In this document: positions 27,135 to 35,679 of the stretch, piece after piece
Layout: every line of letters starts with the position of its first letter
How positions within the stretch are numbered: position 1 is the stretch's first letter
Assembly (NCBI RefSeq): GCF_017310505.1
Contig: NZ_CP065957.1
Location: forward strand, 744,001 to 808,000
Length of the DNA: 64,000 nucleotides
Origin: Methylacidiphilum caldifontis
GTDB lineage: Bacteria > Verrucomicrobiota > Verrucomicrobiia > Methylacidiphilales > Methylacidiphilaceae
Reading direction: 5' to 3'
The notes under the pieces: model-generated
Databases searched by the model: none
The model's input: only the letters and a program-made list of their open reading frames with translations
Told to the model about the DNA's origin: nothing
Program-made: the position numbers and the translations under genes

Positions 27135-27643
27135 AGGATATAGATCGATTGTTTATCTTCTGTATTCACTTTAATGTTGATCTCTCATTCCTCAAGACAA
27201 TGAAGGCTATCCTCCAAGAGAACATTTATTTTACAAAACAACCTTAGAACTAGGCCTGAAAGTGGGGACACATTAATCTAAGTACGGCTAACAGGGTAAG
27301 AAGAAAAATTTTCCTTCAGTCCAATCCATTTAACAGGATCTAACAGCTCATCGTCGATTCTTTTAGCTCTACAAACCTCGCTCAACTACCCCTATTCCTA
27401 TCTCTCGTAAGCATAAAATACCCTAGCTTAATCAATCTTTATTTTCTATTCATCAACAATATCAAGGATTATACCGCAAAAAGTAGCGTTCTTATCCTGC
27501 TATGTTTATTGAAAAAATCACCAACCCTTTTTCTCTTGACTCATCAAGATTAAAATAAGCCACCGGCCTTCATAAACTTGTTTCCATCTCCCTGTTTATG
27601 TGATATTCTTTAAAAGAGCCAATACCTTAACCTTGAGGTAGTT
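27135..27643. other. 509-bp region without a recognised gene
   Basis: It lies between the permease and the small Lys-rich protein. I see no open frame with protein-like composition, no tRNA, and no strong terminator. It contains scattered pyrimidine-rich stretches, and the promoter of the downstream gene must be near its right end. Confidence 0.55.
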
Positions 27644-27982
27644 ATGAAAAAATTAAAAAAAGTCTTTCCTATAACAGCAACTCTGCTTTGTTGGGCTTTT
27701 GCCATGACTGGGAAAGCACAAACCACCCCTTCGAGTTCACAATCCACACAAAATCAAATCCAAGGGGCAACAAGTTCCTCTGATCAAACCAAAAAAGAAG
27801 CGACAAAGACTGCCAAAACAAAACTCGACAGGTCAGGAACAACGGTCAGTAGAAAAACAAAAAAGTCGAAGCGAATGGCAAAGAAAGAGAAAAAAGGCTT
27901 TGGGCATGAAGTGGAAAAGTCCTTCAAAGATGTTGGCGGAGAAATGGAAAAGGGCTTTACGGGAAAAAGAACGATAAAGTAA
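27644..27982 (+). CDS. Small exported Lys-rich hypothetical protein
   Basis: The 112 residues begin with a signal peptide (KVFPITATLLCWAFAMTGKA) and then a Ser/Thr/Gln-rich section. A strongly basic section follows (KTKKSKRMAKKEKKGFGHEV), ending FKDVGGEMEKGFTGKR. It is low-complexity and not assignable to a family. The EVEKSFKDVGGEMEKGF ending resembles the amphipathic ends of small periplasmic entericidin- or DUF-like proteins, but this is weak. It sits 61 bases before phoD on the same strand. Confidence 0.6.
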   Translation: MKKLKKVFPITATLLCWAFAMTGKAQTTPSSSQSTQNQIQGATSSSDQTKKEATKTAKTKLDRSGTTVSRKTKKSKRMAKKEKKGFGHEVEKSFKDVGGEMEKGFTGKRTIK

Positions 27983-28043
27983 ACCTTTTTCACCCTTAAA
28001 TATCATTATAGAAAACCTAACCGTTTTCTTATTTTGTCCAGGC

Positions 28044-29456
28044 ATGAGTCTTTCTTTGAGAGTTGCAGCCATTGGTCTCTTTTTTTCTTTTTCCCTATAT
28101 TTGTTGGGAGAAAAGGTTGAAGGCAATTTTTTTCCCTATGGGGTTGCAAGTGGAGATCCTACGTCTAATAGCGTGATTATCTGGAGCAGGATAGAAAGCG
28201 CTTTGCCTTCGCTGAATGTCAACTACGAAATGGCCTTGGATCCCTCATTTAAACAAATGATTAAAAAGGGGACGGTTAATACTTCTCTAGAGAGGGATTA
28301 CACCCTAAAAACAGATGTTCAAGGACTTGAGCCGGCCACAATCTATTATTACCGCTGGTCATGGAATGGCCATTATAGCCCAACAGGAAGAACAAAAACT
28401 CTACCCCTACAAGCTAAAAGTATTCGGATAGCCCTGGCCAGTTGCCAGCATTACGGCGCAGGGTTCTATACCGCTTATCGGTATATAGCGCAAGATAATC
28501 CCGATTTCATTCTTCATGTGGGAGATTGGATCTACGAGTTTCCTGTTTATGCTACCACTTGTGCAAGACCCGATCCAGTGGGTATAGCTGTAGATCTTAA
28601 TTCATACCGGGCAAAACATAGGCTCTATCGGACCGATCCAGATCTCCAGGAAGCCCTAAGGAATATTCCTCTCATTGCTATCTGGGACGATCATGAAGTT
28701 CAGAACGACTACGCAGGTACTGCCCTTTACTTCTATAACCGAGAAAGGATGAGAGCGGCTTACACCGCTTACTTCGAATATCTCCCAGTAAGGGAACAGA
28801 AAGAATGGAAACTTTACCGCTCTTTTAAAATTGGAAATCTTTTGGAACTTTTTCTTACCGATGGGAGGCAATACAGGGAAGAAGATATCGGGCATCCGGC
28901 CACCCACCCTTCTTTGGAAGATCTTCTCCAAGTTTCGGCTCCTGGACGATCCATGCTTGGAGCAGAGCAAAGAAACTGGCTCTTACATTCTTTAAAATCA
29001 ACTCAAAGCTTATGGAAATTCGTCGCCAGCGGTGACATGATGATGGAGATCAAGCGGGATGGCAAACCTTTGAATCTGGATCAATGGGATGGATTCGAAT
29101 GGGAAAGAAAGCAAATTTTAAGCTCTATCCAGCAAAACAAGATCAAGAACGTAGTCGTTTTGAGTGGTGACAGCCACATTTTTAGTTTTGGTAAGCTCAT
29201 TATTGACGGAGAGCAGGTCGCTACCGAAATTGGTACCGCAGGCATATCATCTCCTGCTGGGAAAATTGCAGACAAAGAAGAGTTACTCAAACAGAATCCT
29301 CACGTTATCTTTACAGATACCGATCATAGAGGCTATGTTCTTCTTGATATATCCTCTGAAGGAATCGATGTTTGCTTTTATGGACTCGATACCGTCCTGA
29401 ACCCTGAAGCACAAAGAATACTTCTCAAGAAATTCCATATCCCTGTCTCCCCTTAA
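28044..29456 (+). CDS. phoD: PhoD-like alkaline phosphatase / phosphodiesterase
   Basis: An exported metallophosphoesterase, with a signal segment (AAIGLFFSFSLYLLG) and an N-terminal fibronectin-like domain with FFPYGVASGDPTSNSVIIWS and YYYRWSW. The catalytic domain shows ALASCQHYGAGFYTAY, FILHVGDWIYE, RAKHRLYRTDPDLQEAL, IAIWDDHEVQND and VVLSGDSHIFSFG. These are the PhoD metal-binding motifs, using Fe/Ca in characterised members. The twin-arginine motif usual for PhoD is not present, so export may be Sec-dependent. Likely role: phosphate release from phosphodiesters. Confidence 0.9.
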   Translation: MSLSLRVAAIGLFFSFSLYLLGEKVEGNFFPYGVASGDPTSNSVIIWSRIESALPSLNVNYEMALDPSFKQMIKKGTVNTSLERDYTLKTDVQGLEPATIYYYRWSWNGHYSPTGRTKTLPLQAKSIRIALASCQHYGAGFYTAYRYIAQDNPDFILHVGDWIYEFPVYATTCARPDPVGIAVDLNSYRAKHRLYRTDPDLQEALRNIPLIAIWDDHEVQNDYAGTALYFYNRERMRAAYTAYFEYLPVREQKEWKLYRSFKIGNLLELFLTDGRQYREEDIGHPATHPSLEDLLQVSAPGRSMLGAEQRNWLLHSLKSTQSLWKFVASGDMMMEIKRDGKPLNLDQWDGFEWERKQILSSIQQNKIKNVVVLSGDSHIFSFGKLIIDGEQVATEIGTAGISSPAGKIADKEELLKQNPHVIFTDTDHRGYVLLDISSEGIDVCFYGLDTVLNPEAQRILLKKFHIPVSP

Positions 29457-29499
29457 CTGGTAAAAAAAATTTTTATTGAAAATCAAAAAAACCAGTTAA
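29453..29499. repeat. Inverted repeat across the phoD stop codon
   Basis: TTAACTGGT (29453-29461) is perfectly inverted as ACCAGTTAA (29491-29499), with a 29-base A/T-rich spacer. The left arm contains the phoD stop. It could be a weak terminator or a protein-binding site; the spacer is long for a standard terminator. Confidence 0.4.
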
Positions 29500-29549
29500 A
29501 CTTTCATACCTTTATAACTCTTTCAGAACTTTTTATTTTGCATACTCTT

Positions 29550-30167
29550 ATGAACAAGACTATCACCGAATTTATTGGCACTTTTTTTCTCGTTTTAACC
29601 ATTGGTTGCACGGTCATAGGGGGTGTGGCGATGGCTCCGCTCGCTATCGGTTCAGTCCTTATGGTAATGATTTTTGCAGGAGGACATATCTCTGGAGGAC
29701 ATTATAATCCGGCGGTTACCTTGGGGGTTTGGCTACGTGGTCGCTGTCCCACCCAGGATGTTATGCCTTACATGATCTCCCAATTTTTGGGTGCTCTTGG
29801 TGGAGCAGTGCTCGTAAAACTTTTTAGAAAGGCTCCTCTCTCTGCCTTATCTATAGACTACTTTCCGGCATTCATGGCTGAATTTCTTTTTAGTTTTGCT
29901 CTTGTGTATGTAGTCCTTAATGTGGCCACAGCCAAGGGGACAGCGGGTAACTCTTTCTATGGTCTTGCAATCGGTATGACATTAATGGCGGGAGCTTTTG
30001 CTGTTGGAGATATCTCGGGAGCGGTATTTAATCCCGCGGTCGCCCTGGCTATCTCCATACTTGGTCTCTGTTCTTACAAAAACTTGTGGCTTTATTTAAT
30101 CGCCGATTTCCTTGGTGGGGCATTAGCGGCAGGAATTTTTAAAACTATCAACCGCTCAGATCATTAG
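29550..30167 (+). CDS. Aquaporin/MIP-family channel, atypical filter
   Basis: The start MNKTITEFIGTFFLVLTIG (29550) opens the first helix; an ATG four codons earlier is possible. Six helices and two half-helices are evident. The first NPA motif is GGHYNPAVTLG and the second is GAVFNPAVALA. In ordinary aquaporins the second NPA is followed by Arg (NPAR), which lines the selectivity filter; here it is Val. The protein is 205 residues, shorter than AqpZ (231). The pore is therefore probably less polar and may pass a small solute or gas instead of water or glycerol; this is an inference. Confidence 0.9.
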   Translation: MNKTITEFIGTFFLVLTIGCTVIGGVAMAPLAIGSVLMVMIFAGGHISGGHYNPAVTLGVWLRGRCPTQDVMPYMISQFLGALGGAVLVKLFRKAPLSALSIDYFPAFMAEFLFSFALVYVVLNVATAKGTAGNSFYGLAIGMTLMAGAFAVGDISGAVFNPAVALAISILGLCSYKNLWLYLIADFLGGALAAGIFKTINRSDH

Positions 30168-30781
30168 CCTAAGGCTATACCCATTGCAGCTAAAAAAAGG
30201 GAAATCGACCAAAGGATGTCAAAATTTATCCATTTCTTATAAAAGAACTGCAAAAGATCAGCACGAAAAACAACAGTAGCGATTAAAAATATGGCTAAAA
30301 AATACCCAAGGGAATGAACAACGGAGGGATAAAGAAATAACTTGAATGAGCCTCCCTGCATAGACCAGGGGAAAAAGGGTTTTCCGCAGAAAGAAGATCC
30401 TGCAAAAACCATCAATCCTGCTCCATGAGCGGAGGCCATAAGAAAAGACCAGTATACAAGATCCATTATTCCCACGTTCATCCCTACCCAATTGGGATGT
30501 CTGGCTCTAAAAAGCCAATAAAATCCAAAACCAAAAAGAGCTATCCCAGATAATCCTTTAACCCAAAACGGGGAAAGAGCTTTTCCTAAAAGGACAAAAA
30601 TGCCGCAAGTAAACAAAACAGCCAGGAAATGTCCGACAAGGAGTGCACCTACCGCTCTAGGAATCCAAGAAAAACTGTTATGCTGGAGGGCTAAAGCCAC
30701 TGCAAAAAGCCAACCCATAGCTGGATTGAGCCCATGAAAAAGACCTAACCCCAAATAAAAACCCAGAGCTTCAATACTCAT
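30164..30781 (-). CDS. Hypothetical polytopic membrane protein coupled to SBP56
   Basis: The ATG at 30781 lies in the ATGA shared with the stop of the upstream SBP56 gene, so the two are translationally coupled; this decides the start. The 205-residue protein has about six hydrophobic helices: GFYLGLGLFHGLNPAMGWLF, ALLVGHFLAVLFTCGIFVLL, ALFGFGFYWLFRARHP, SFLMASAHGAGLMVFAG and others. The LGLFHGLNPAMGW and SAHGAGL stretches look conserved and could carry a transport or metal-handling function. I cannot name the family. The coupling suggests it serves the SBP56-type enzyme. Confidence 0.75.
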   Translation of the reverse strand: MSIEALGFYLGLGLFHGLNPAMGWLFAVALALQHNSFSWIPRAVGALLVGHFLAVLFTCGIFVLLGKALSPFWVKGLSGIALFGFGFYWLFRARHPNWVGMNVGIMDLVYWSFLMASAHGAGLMVFAGSSFCGKPFFPWSMQGGSFKLFLYPSVVHSLGYFLAIFLIATVVFRADLLQFFYKKWINFDILWSISLFLAAMGIALG

Positions 30782-32187
30782 GGAAAACAAAAAGAATCAG
30801 TCGAAGAATCTCCTCCTTGAAGCCTGACTTGATGCGGTCTCAACCCGGCAAACTCGATAAAGAAATCCTTTTCAAATTCAAAACTTTTGGGGGTTGATTG
30901 AATTTTAACCATCCAGCCCTCGATACCCGAAGGATAAAATTGTTCATCCCAAGCCCAGTAGAGGGAATTAGTGAGATAGATGCGTTTGCCATCACGGCTA
31001 ACTTCGACCATCTGAGGTCCTCCATTGAGAGCTTTCTGCGGATTTTTTGGATGAGAATACTGAAAACCAATACCCCCTATTTTAAGACAACCTACCAGCT
31101 CAGGATTATAAGGATCAGCTACCTCGTATTTTCGAAGTTCTCCTGTTCCCCAGCAGGACACATAAAGATATTTATCGTCCAACGATAAGTCGATATCCGT
31201 GATAAGAGGGGGAACTTTACCGAAGGGTTTTAACAAAGTGGGAAGCTTTTCTTGCTCAACAGATATAGCGGGAATTTCGATCACTTTTTTTATCTGCCAT
31301 CCACTGTTGTCTCTAAACCATAACCAGACTGAAGCTGAAAGATCTTTCCTGGAAATAACAACCCCTGCAAAACCATACGATTTTCTAGGGTCGTGGGCAG
31401 GCCTAAGCTCAAGTGCCATCTGGTTATCCTCCCCGAGATCGAGGACTTGCAAATGTTTTCGTTTTCTCATATCCCACAAATGAAGCCTATGCCCATATTT
31501 TCCCTCCATGAGCAGTGAACCGACCACACCCTGTTCTACCATAGGAGGTGTGCCCCATTCGCTGCTTATCAGGATGTCCTGGTTAATATGCCACCAAAAA
31601 TCATAAGCGTAATACTGTGGCCCTCTGTCTATTTCCCACATACCCAAGGGATCAAAAGAAAAATGATCCAGGATAAAAATCCCTCCAGGCCCTTCTCCTT
31701 TGTCGTTACCCAAAGCACTCACATAAATACCTTCAGGTCCACAGTGCACGGTGTGAGGCCGGGAATAGCCGGTCCGCTTCTTAAGAACCTCAGGTTCAAT
31801 AATTTTCGTGATCTCTGGAAACAGAGGATTTGGTTTAGTATCTATGACGTAAATCCGAGAAGATCTTAACCCAGGAACCACCAGGTATCTCCTTTCAAGA
31901 TGGGGATGGGGTGACTGTGGACAAAGTGAACTGCTGCAAGCATTCCATCCAAAATGATGCAGTTCATCTCCTGGATAAGGCATTTCCAACTGACTGACGA
32001 TCTGCCCATAGGTTTTTGAATCCGGGTCAAGATCAACAACCGCTAAAATATCGCCTCGGGGGTTTTCTAGGGATCCATTAGACTGTGCAGCGGGGTTCAA
32101 AGCAACCACATAAGCGAGTTTTTCTGGAGGAGATTCCATCGCTACCCTAGCTGAAGGATAAAAGGTTGGATCAATTGTCCATCTCAT
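30778..32187 (-). CDS. SBP56 / methanethiol oxidase family protein
   Basis: Members oxidise methanethiol to formaldehyde, H2S and H2O2; the human homologue SELENBP1 does the same. The 469-residue protein has the family layout: LAVVDLDPDSKTYGQIV, GDELHHFGWNACSSSLC, YLVVPGLRSSRIYVIDTKPN, YSRPHTVHCGPEGIYVSALG, DFWWHINQDILISSEWG and VSRDGKRIYLTNSLYWAWDEQ. It has no signal peptide. Two human cysteines differ: the Cys57 position is Gly (KTYGQ), and CSSC reads CSSSLC. Methanethiol oxidation is likely but not proven by sequence. A coupled membrane protein follows. Confidence 0.85.
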   Translation of the reverse strand: MRWTIDPTFYPSARVAMESPPEKLAYVVALNPAAQSNGSLENPRGDILAVVDLDPDSKTYGQIVSQLEMPYPGDELHHFGWNACSSSLCPQSPHPHLERRYLVVPGLRSSRIYVIDTKPNPLFPEITKIIEPEVLKKRTGYSRPHTVHCGPEGIYVSALGNDKGEGPGGIFILDHFSFDPLGMWEIDRGPQYYAYDFWWHINQDILISSEWGTPPMVEQGVVGSLLMEGKYGHRLHLWDMRKRKHLQVLDLGEDNQMALELRPAHDPRKSYGFAGVVISRKDLSASVWLWFRDNSGWQIKKVIEIPAISVEQEKLPTLLKPFGKVPPLITDIDLSLDDKYLYVSCWGTGELRKYEVADPYNPELVGCLKIGGIGFQYSHPKNPQKALNGGPQMVEVSRDGKRIYLTNSLYWAWDEQFYPSGIEGWMVKIQSTPKSFEFEKDFFIEFAGLRPHQVRLQGGDSSTDSFCFP

Positions 32188-32352
32188 AGACTTTTTTGGT
32201 TAATATAAGAGTAATTAGGGTAAAATATATTTTCTGCAAAAACAGTAAAGATATTTTCTTTATCCTTAGTTTCCCCTTTATGTTAGAGAGAGTTCATGGT
32301 CAAGGCTTCTGAGTAAGCATAGGGGTAAGCGGTCAATATTATTGATTAAACC

Positions 32353-33765
32353 CTAAAGGTTGGGAACAAAAAGCGAGCATAACTGCGTAACGCTTTGGGT
32401 AAGGAACTTTTCTTTTTCAGAAAAGAGCTCAAGGATCTGTTTTTTTTTGTCAGCAGAAAAAAGCTCATCCAGGGAATATTCTATTTTCTTGGGCAAAACA
32501 TTCCGGAACTCTGTCCTTCTGCGAGGATGACCCAAGGGAAAAATCACCTCTTTTTTATCGGTCGAAGAACCATCTTCGAAAAAAACCTGTATAGCGTTAG
32601 GAACCGCCATTTTTTCTGGATCATAATAAGCTGAAGTGTAGGTTTTATCTTCAATAGTAACCATTTTTCTCCTTAAGTTATCAATCCGCGGATCAGCAGC
32701 AACGTCATTTTCATAGGAGCCTTGGGTTACTTGTCCAAATAGCAAAGCGATAGCAACAATATATTCAAGACAGTGATCCCGATCAGCTGGGTTAGATAAG
32801 GGTCCCTGCTTATGAATGATCCGTATAGCGGGCAACTGGGTATGAATTTCTATCCGCTGGATCTTCTCAAGCTTAGCTAAGACCTCGTCTCGAAGGGCTA
32901 AAGCTGCTTCGATAGCACTTTGAGAGTGATACTCCGCCGGATAAGCTTTAAAGAGCACATTTTTCATGACGTAATCTGAAAGCGGCCGATCGAGTACAAC
33001 TTGCGTTCCTCTTAAAAAGGCATCGGGAAATCCCCATTGAGGTTGAGAAAGTACATTTGGATAAGCCATTTCCCCTCTTAATGCAATAAAAGCAAGCCAT
33101 ACCGCTCTGCGCACGGCATCAGCCGCTGCCCAAGATTTTCTCCAACCCGTAACCGGAGCATGTCGATAAATTCTTAGTGGAGCTCCATCCACAAAACTGT
33201 TGGACAAAGCACTCATGACCTCTTGTTCCCCTCCTCCAAGGATGGCAGAGGCCACGGCTGCTGAAGCAACTCGAACAAAAACCACATGATCTAGCCCAAA
33301 CCGGTTTAGAGAGTTTTTCAAAGAAAGCACTCCCTGAATTTCATGGGCTTTAATCATCCATTCAAGAATTCTTAACCCACTTATTTTTTCTTTCTCCCTT
33401 TTTTCCCTATACTGGGCACAGGCCAGTATGGCTCCCAAGTTATCAGATGGATGACCCCATTCTTGGGCAAGCCAGGCATCATTGTAATCAAGCCAACGAA
33501 GAGCACAGCTGATAGCAAAAGCCGCATCCAAGGGATGAGCTCGCAAGGTTGTTCCAGGAATAAGACAGCTAAACTTCTCTGACGGTTCATCAAACAAGGG
33601 AGTCAGCCTAAGCCGACATTCTTCGGATTTAACTCCAAGAAATAGGCAAGCAAGAGAATCCCAGAAACAAAGATAAGCATTATCAAGGGCATCCTGGCTC
33701 AGTTCCTTATTAGATAGAACATAGCTACAAATCTCATTTAAAACCTGCTCTCCTTCTTTTTCCAT
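32353..33765 (-). CDS. prpD: MmgE/PrpD-family dehydratase-like protein
   Basis: It belongs to the 2-methylcitrate dehydratase / cis-aconitate decarboxylase family. The N-terminal helical domain shows CFWDSLACLFLGV, ALRWLDYNDAWLAQEWGHPS and NLGAILACAQ. The C-terminal lid domain shows VLFKAYPAEYHSQSAIEAAL, HKQGPLSNPADRDHCLEYIV and RKMVTIEDKTYTSAYYDPEK. At 470 residues it matches PrpD (about 483). No prpB or prpC is in the window, so its pathway role is uncertain. A different hydratase activity in the family is possible; prpD marks similarity, not proven function. Confidence 0.85.
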   Translation of the reverse strand: MEKEGEQVLNEICSYVLSNKELSQDALDNAYLCFWDSLACLFLGVKSEECRLRLTPLFDEPSEKFSCLIPGTTLRAHPLDAAFAISCALRWLDYNDAWLAQEWGHPSDNLGAILACAQYREKREKEKISGLRILEWMIKAHEIQGVLSLKNSLNRFGLDHVVFVRVASAAVASAILGGGEQEVMSALSNSFVDGAPLRIYRHAPVTGWRKSWAAADAVRRAVWLAFIALRGEMAYPNVLSQPQWGFPDAFLRGTQVVLDRPLSDYVMKNVLFKAYPAEYHSQSAIEAALALRDEVLAKLEKIQRIEIHTQLPAIRIIHKQGPLSNPADRDHCLEYIVAIALLFGQVTQGSYENDVAADPRIDNLRRKMVTIEDKTYTSAYYDPEKMAVPNAIQVFFEDGSSTDKKEVIFPLGHPRRRTEFRNVLPKKIEYSLDELFSADKKKQILELFSEKEKFLTQSVTQLCSLFVPNL

Positions 33766-33818
33766 AATTTTAGCTCATCTTAGATATTTATCCTTTAGTC
33801 CTTTTTTTCCCTCTTTTT

Positions 33819-34508
33819 TTAGCAGAAAGCCTCCTCTATACTTTCCCTGAGCTTAAGAACATTTTCTTTAACTTTGCCTTTGAAAACAGCCGAGCCCGCT
33901 ACCAGCACATCCGCTCCTGCTCGAACAATTTCAGCGGCATTAGAAGGTTTTACCCCTCCATCGATTTCAAGCCAGGCTTTAGAATCTATCCGGTCAAGCA
34001 TCTCCCTGAGCCTAGAAACTTTCTCTGTACTTGTAGGAATATAATCCTGACCTCCAAACCCCGGGTTGACGGACATTACCAAAAAGAGATCGGCATAGGT
34101 AAGTATTTCTTCAAGACTCACAAGAGGGGTAGCAGGATTCAACGTAACGCCAGCCTTAACTCCCAGGTCATGAATCAGTTGAACCGTTCGATGCAGATGA
34201 GGACATGTTTCTACGTGAACCGTGATGATGTCAGCCCCAGCGCGCACAAAATCGGGAATGTAACGATCGGGATTTTCAATCATTAAATGGACGTCAAGGG
34301 TTGTTCCCGTAGCTTTCTTTAAAGGAACCAAAGCTTCAACGATCAAAGGTCCGATTGTTATGTTGGGGACAAAATGGCCATCCATTACGTCAATATGAAG
34401 CCAGTCAGCTCCCGCATCCAATGCCTCCTTTGCATGGACTTCGAGACGTGCAAAATCAGCAGATAAAATCGAAGGAGCTATCTTAATATCTCTACGAATG
34501 CTTTTCAT
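33819..34508 (-). CDS. rpe: Ribulose-phosphate 3-epimerase
   Basis: It interconverts ribulose-5-phosphate and xylulose-5-phosphate in the pentose phosphate and Calvin cycles. The (beta/alpha)8 barrel is complete: KIAPSILSADFARLE, WLHIDVMDGHFVPNITIGP, DVHLMIENPDRYI, ADIITVHVE, GVTLNPATPL, LVMSVNPGFGGQDYIP, LEIDGGVKPSNA and GADVLVAGSAVF. The metal-binding His and catalytic Asp residues (HIDVMDG, EIDGG) are present. The 229 residues are family length. It lies between an OYE and prpD on the same strand, apparently as a housekeeping gene. Confidence 0.95.
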   Translation of the reverse strand: MKSIRRDIKIAPSILSADFARLEVHAKEALDAGADWLHIDVMDGHFVPNITIGPLIVEALVPLKKATGTTLDVHLMIENPDRYIPDFVRAGADIITVHVETCPHLHRTVQLIHDLGVKAGVTLNPATPLVSLEEILTYADLFLVMSVNPGFGGQDYIPTSTEKVSRLREMLDRIDSKAWLEIDGGVKPSNAAEIVRAGADVLVAGSAVFKGKVKENVLKLRESIEEAFC

Positions 34509-34570
34509 GCTTACCTATTATCATTATTCTTTATATGATCTGACAACCAAATTTTCTCATTTAAGCATAC

Positions 34571-35635
34571 TTACGAAGTCCACGCCCGCAAATATTGAAG
34601 AGGCCATGGACCTTTGACCCTCAAGGTTTTCGCCGCTTTCAATACCCAGTAAGGATCCCTGAGAAGCTCTCGGGCTAAAAATACACAATCAGCCTTTTCT
34701 TGAGAAATGATCGCTTCAGCCTGCCAAGGATCAGTAATCAGTCCAACCGCTGCGGTCTTGATCCCGACTTTTCTCCGGATAGCTTCAGCAAAAGGAACTT
34801 GGTAACCTGGCCTAACGGGTAGCGCTACATTAAGAAGTCCTCCACTGGAACAATCGATAAGATCGATACCGATTTCCTTAAGCCGAAACGAAAAAGCAAT
34901 CGATTGTTCCAGGTCCCATCCTCCCTTCACCCAGTCGGTAGCCGAAATACGGACAAACAGGGGCAACTCTTCGGGCCACTGGGACCTTACAGCTTTAGCT
35001 ACAATAAGAGGAAATCTCATCCGATTTTCTAGACTTCCACCAAACTCGTCACTGCGCCTATTTGACAGGGGTGAAAGAAACTCATGGAGGAGATAACCAT
35101 GAGCCATGTGGATTTCTAAAACCTGGAAACCCGCTTTGCGTGCTCTATGAGTCGCTCGGACAAAATCTTCTTCAACTTTGTGGATCTCCTTACGACTCAT
35201 CTCTACGGGTATTGGAGAAAGAGAATCAAAAGGAATAGGACTGGGAGCCATAGGAATCCAGCCATTTTTTTCTGGAGGCAAAGGAGCTCCCCCTAGCCAT
35301 GGCTTATCAGTAGAAGCTTTTCTACCCGCATGACCTATCTGGATACCTACGACTGCTCCCTGCTTAGTTACAAAATCCACAATAGGAATAAACCGATCGA
35401 TATGAGCATCTGTCCAAATACCGGAATCATAGGGGGTAATTCTTCCTTCAGGGCTAACAGCAGTAGCCTCAACCATGACAAGGGCCACTCCTCCCACAGC
35501 ACGTGATCCCAAGTGCACCAGATGCCAATGGTTGACATATCCCTTCTCTGCCGAATACATGCACATCGGGGAGAGAAATATCCTATTTTTAAACTGCACG
35601 GACCGGACCCTAAAAGACTCAAAGAGTTTGCTCAT
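34571..35635 (-). CDS. NADH:flavin oxidoreductase, old yellow enzyme (YqjM-like)
   Basis: An FMN-dependent ene-reductase reducing activated C=C bonds. Features are FKNRIFLSPMCMYSAEKGYV (the redox-tuning Cys of the thermophilic-like subclass), HWHLVHLGSRAVGG, QIGHAGRKAS, FQVLEIHMAHGYLLHEFLSP, NRRSDEFGGSLENRMRFPL and VFLARELLRDPYW. At 354 residues it matches YqjM (338). Substrate unknown; members often act in detoxification. It is upstream of rpe on the same strand with a 60-bp gap. Confidence 0.93.
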   Translation of the reverse strand: MSKLFESFRVRSVQFKNRIFLSPMCMYSAEKGYVNHWHLVHLGSRAVGGVALVMVEATAVSPEGRITPYDSGIWTDAHIDRFIPIVDFVTKQGAVVGIQIGHAGRKASTDKPWLGGAPLPPEKNGWIPMAPSPIPFDSLSPIPVEMSRKEIHKVEEDFVRATHRARKAGFQVLEIHMAHGYLLHEFLSPLSNRRSDEFGGSLENRMRFPLIVAKAVRSQWPEELPLFVRISATDWVKGGWDLEQSIAFSFRLKEIGIDLIDCSSGGLLNVALPVRPGYQVPFAEAIRRKVGIKTAAVGLITDPWQAEAIISQEKADCVFLARELLRDPYWVLKAAKTLRVKGPWPLQYLRAWTS

Positions 35636-35679
35636 CGACTTTTCTCGGGAAACTTTAAATTTTTAAATTTGATTTCTAT

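Noticed and set aside
30778-32187. A selenoprotein reading of the SBP56 gene
   Set aside because: There is no in-frame TGA codon before the end, and the family name does not imply selenocysteine.
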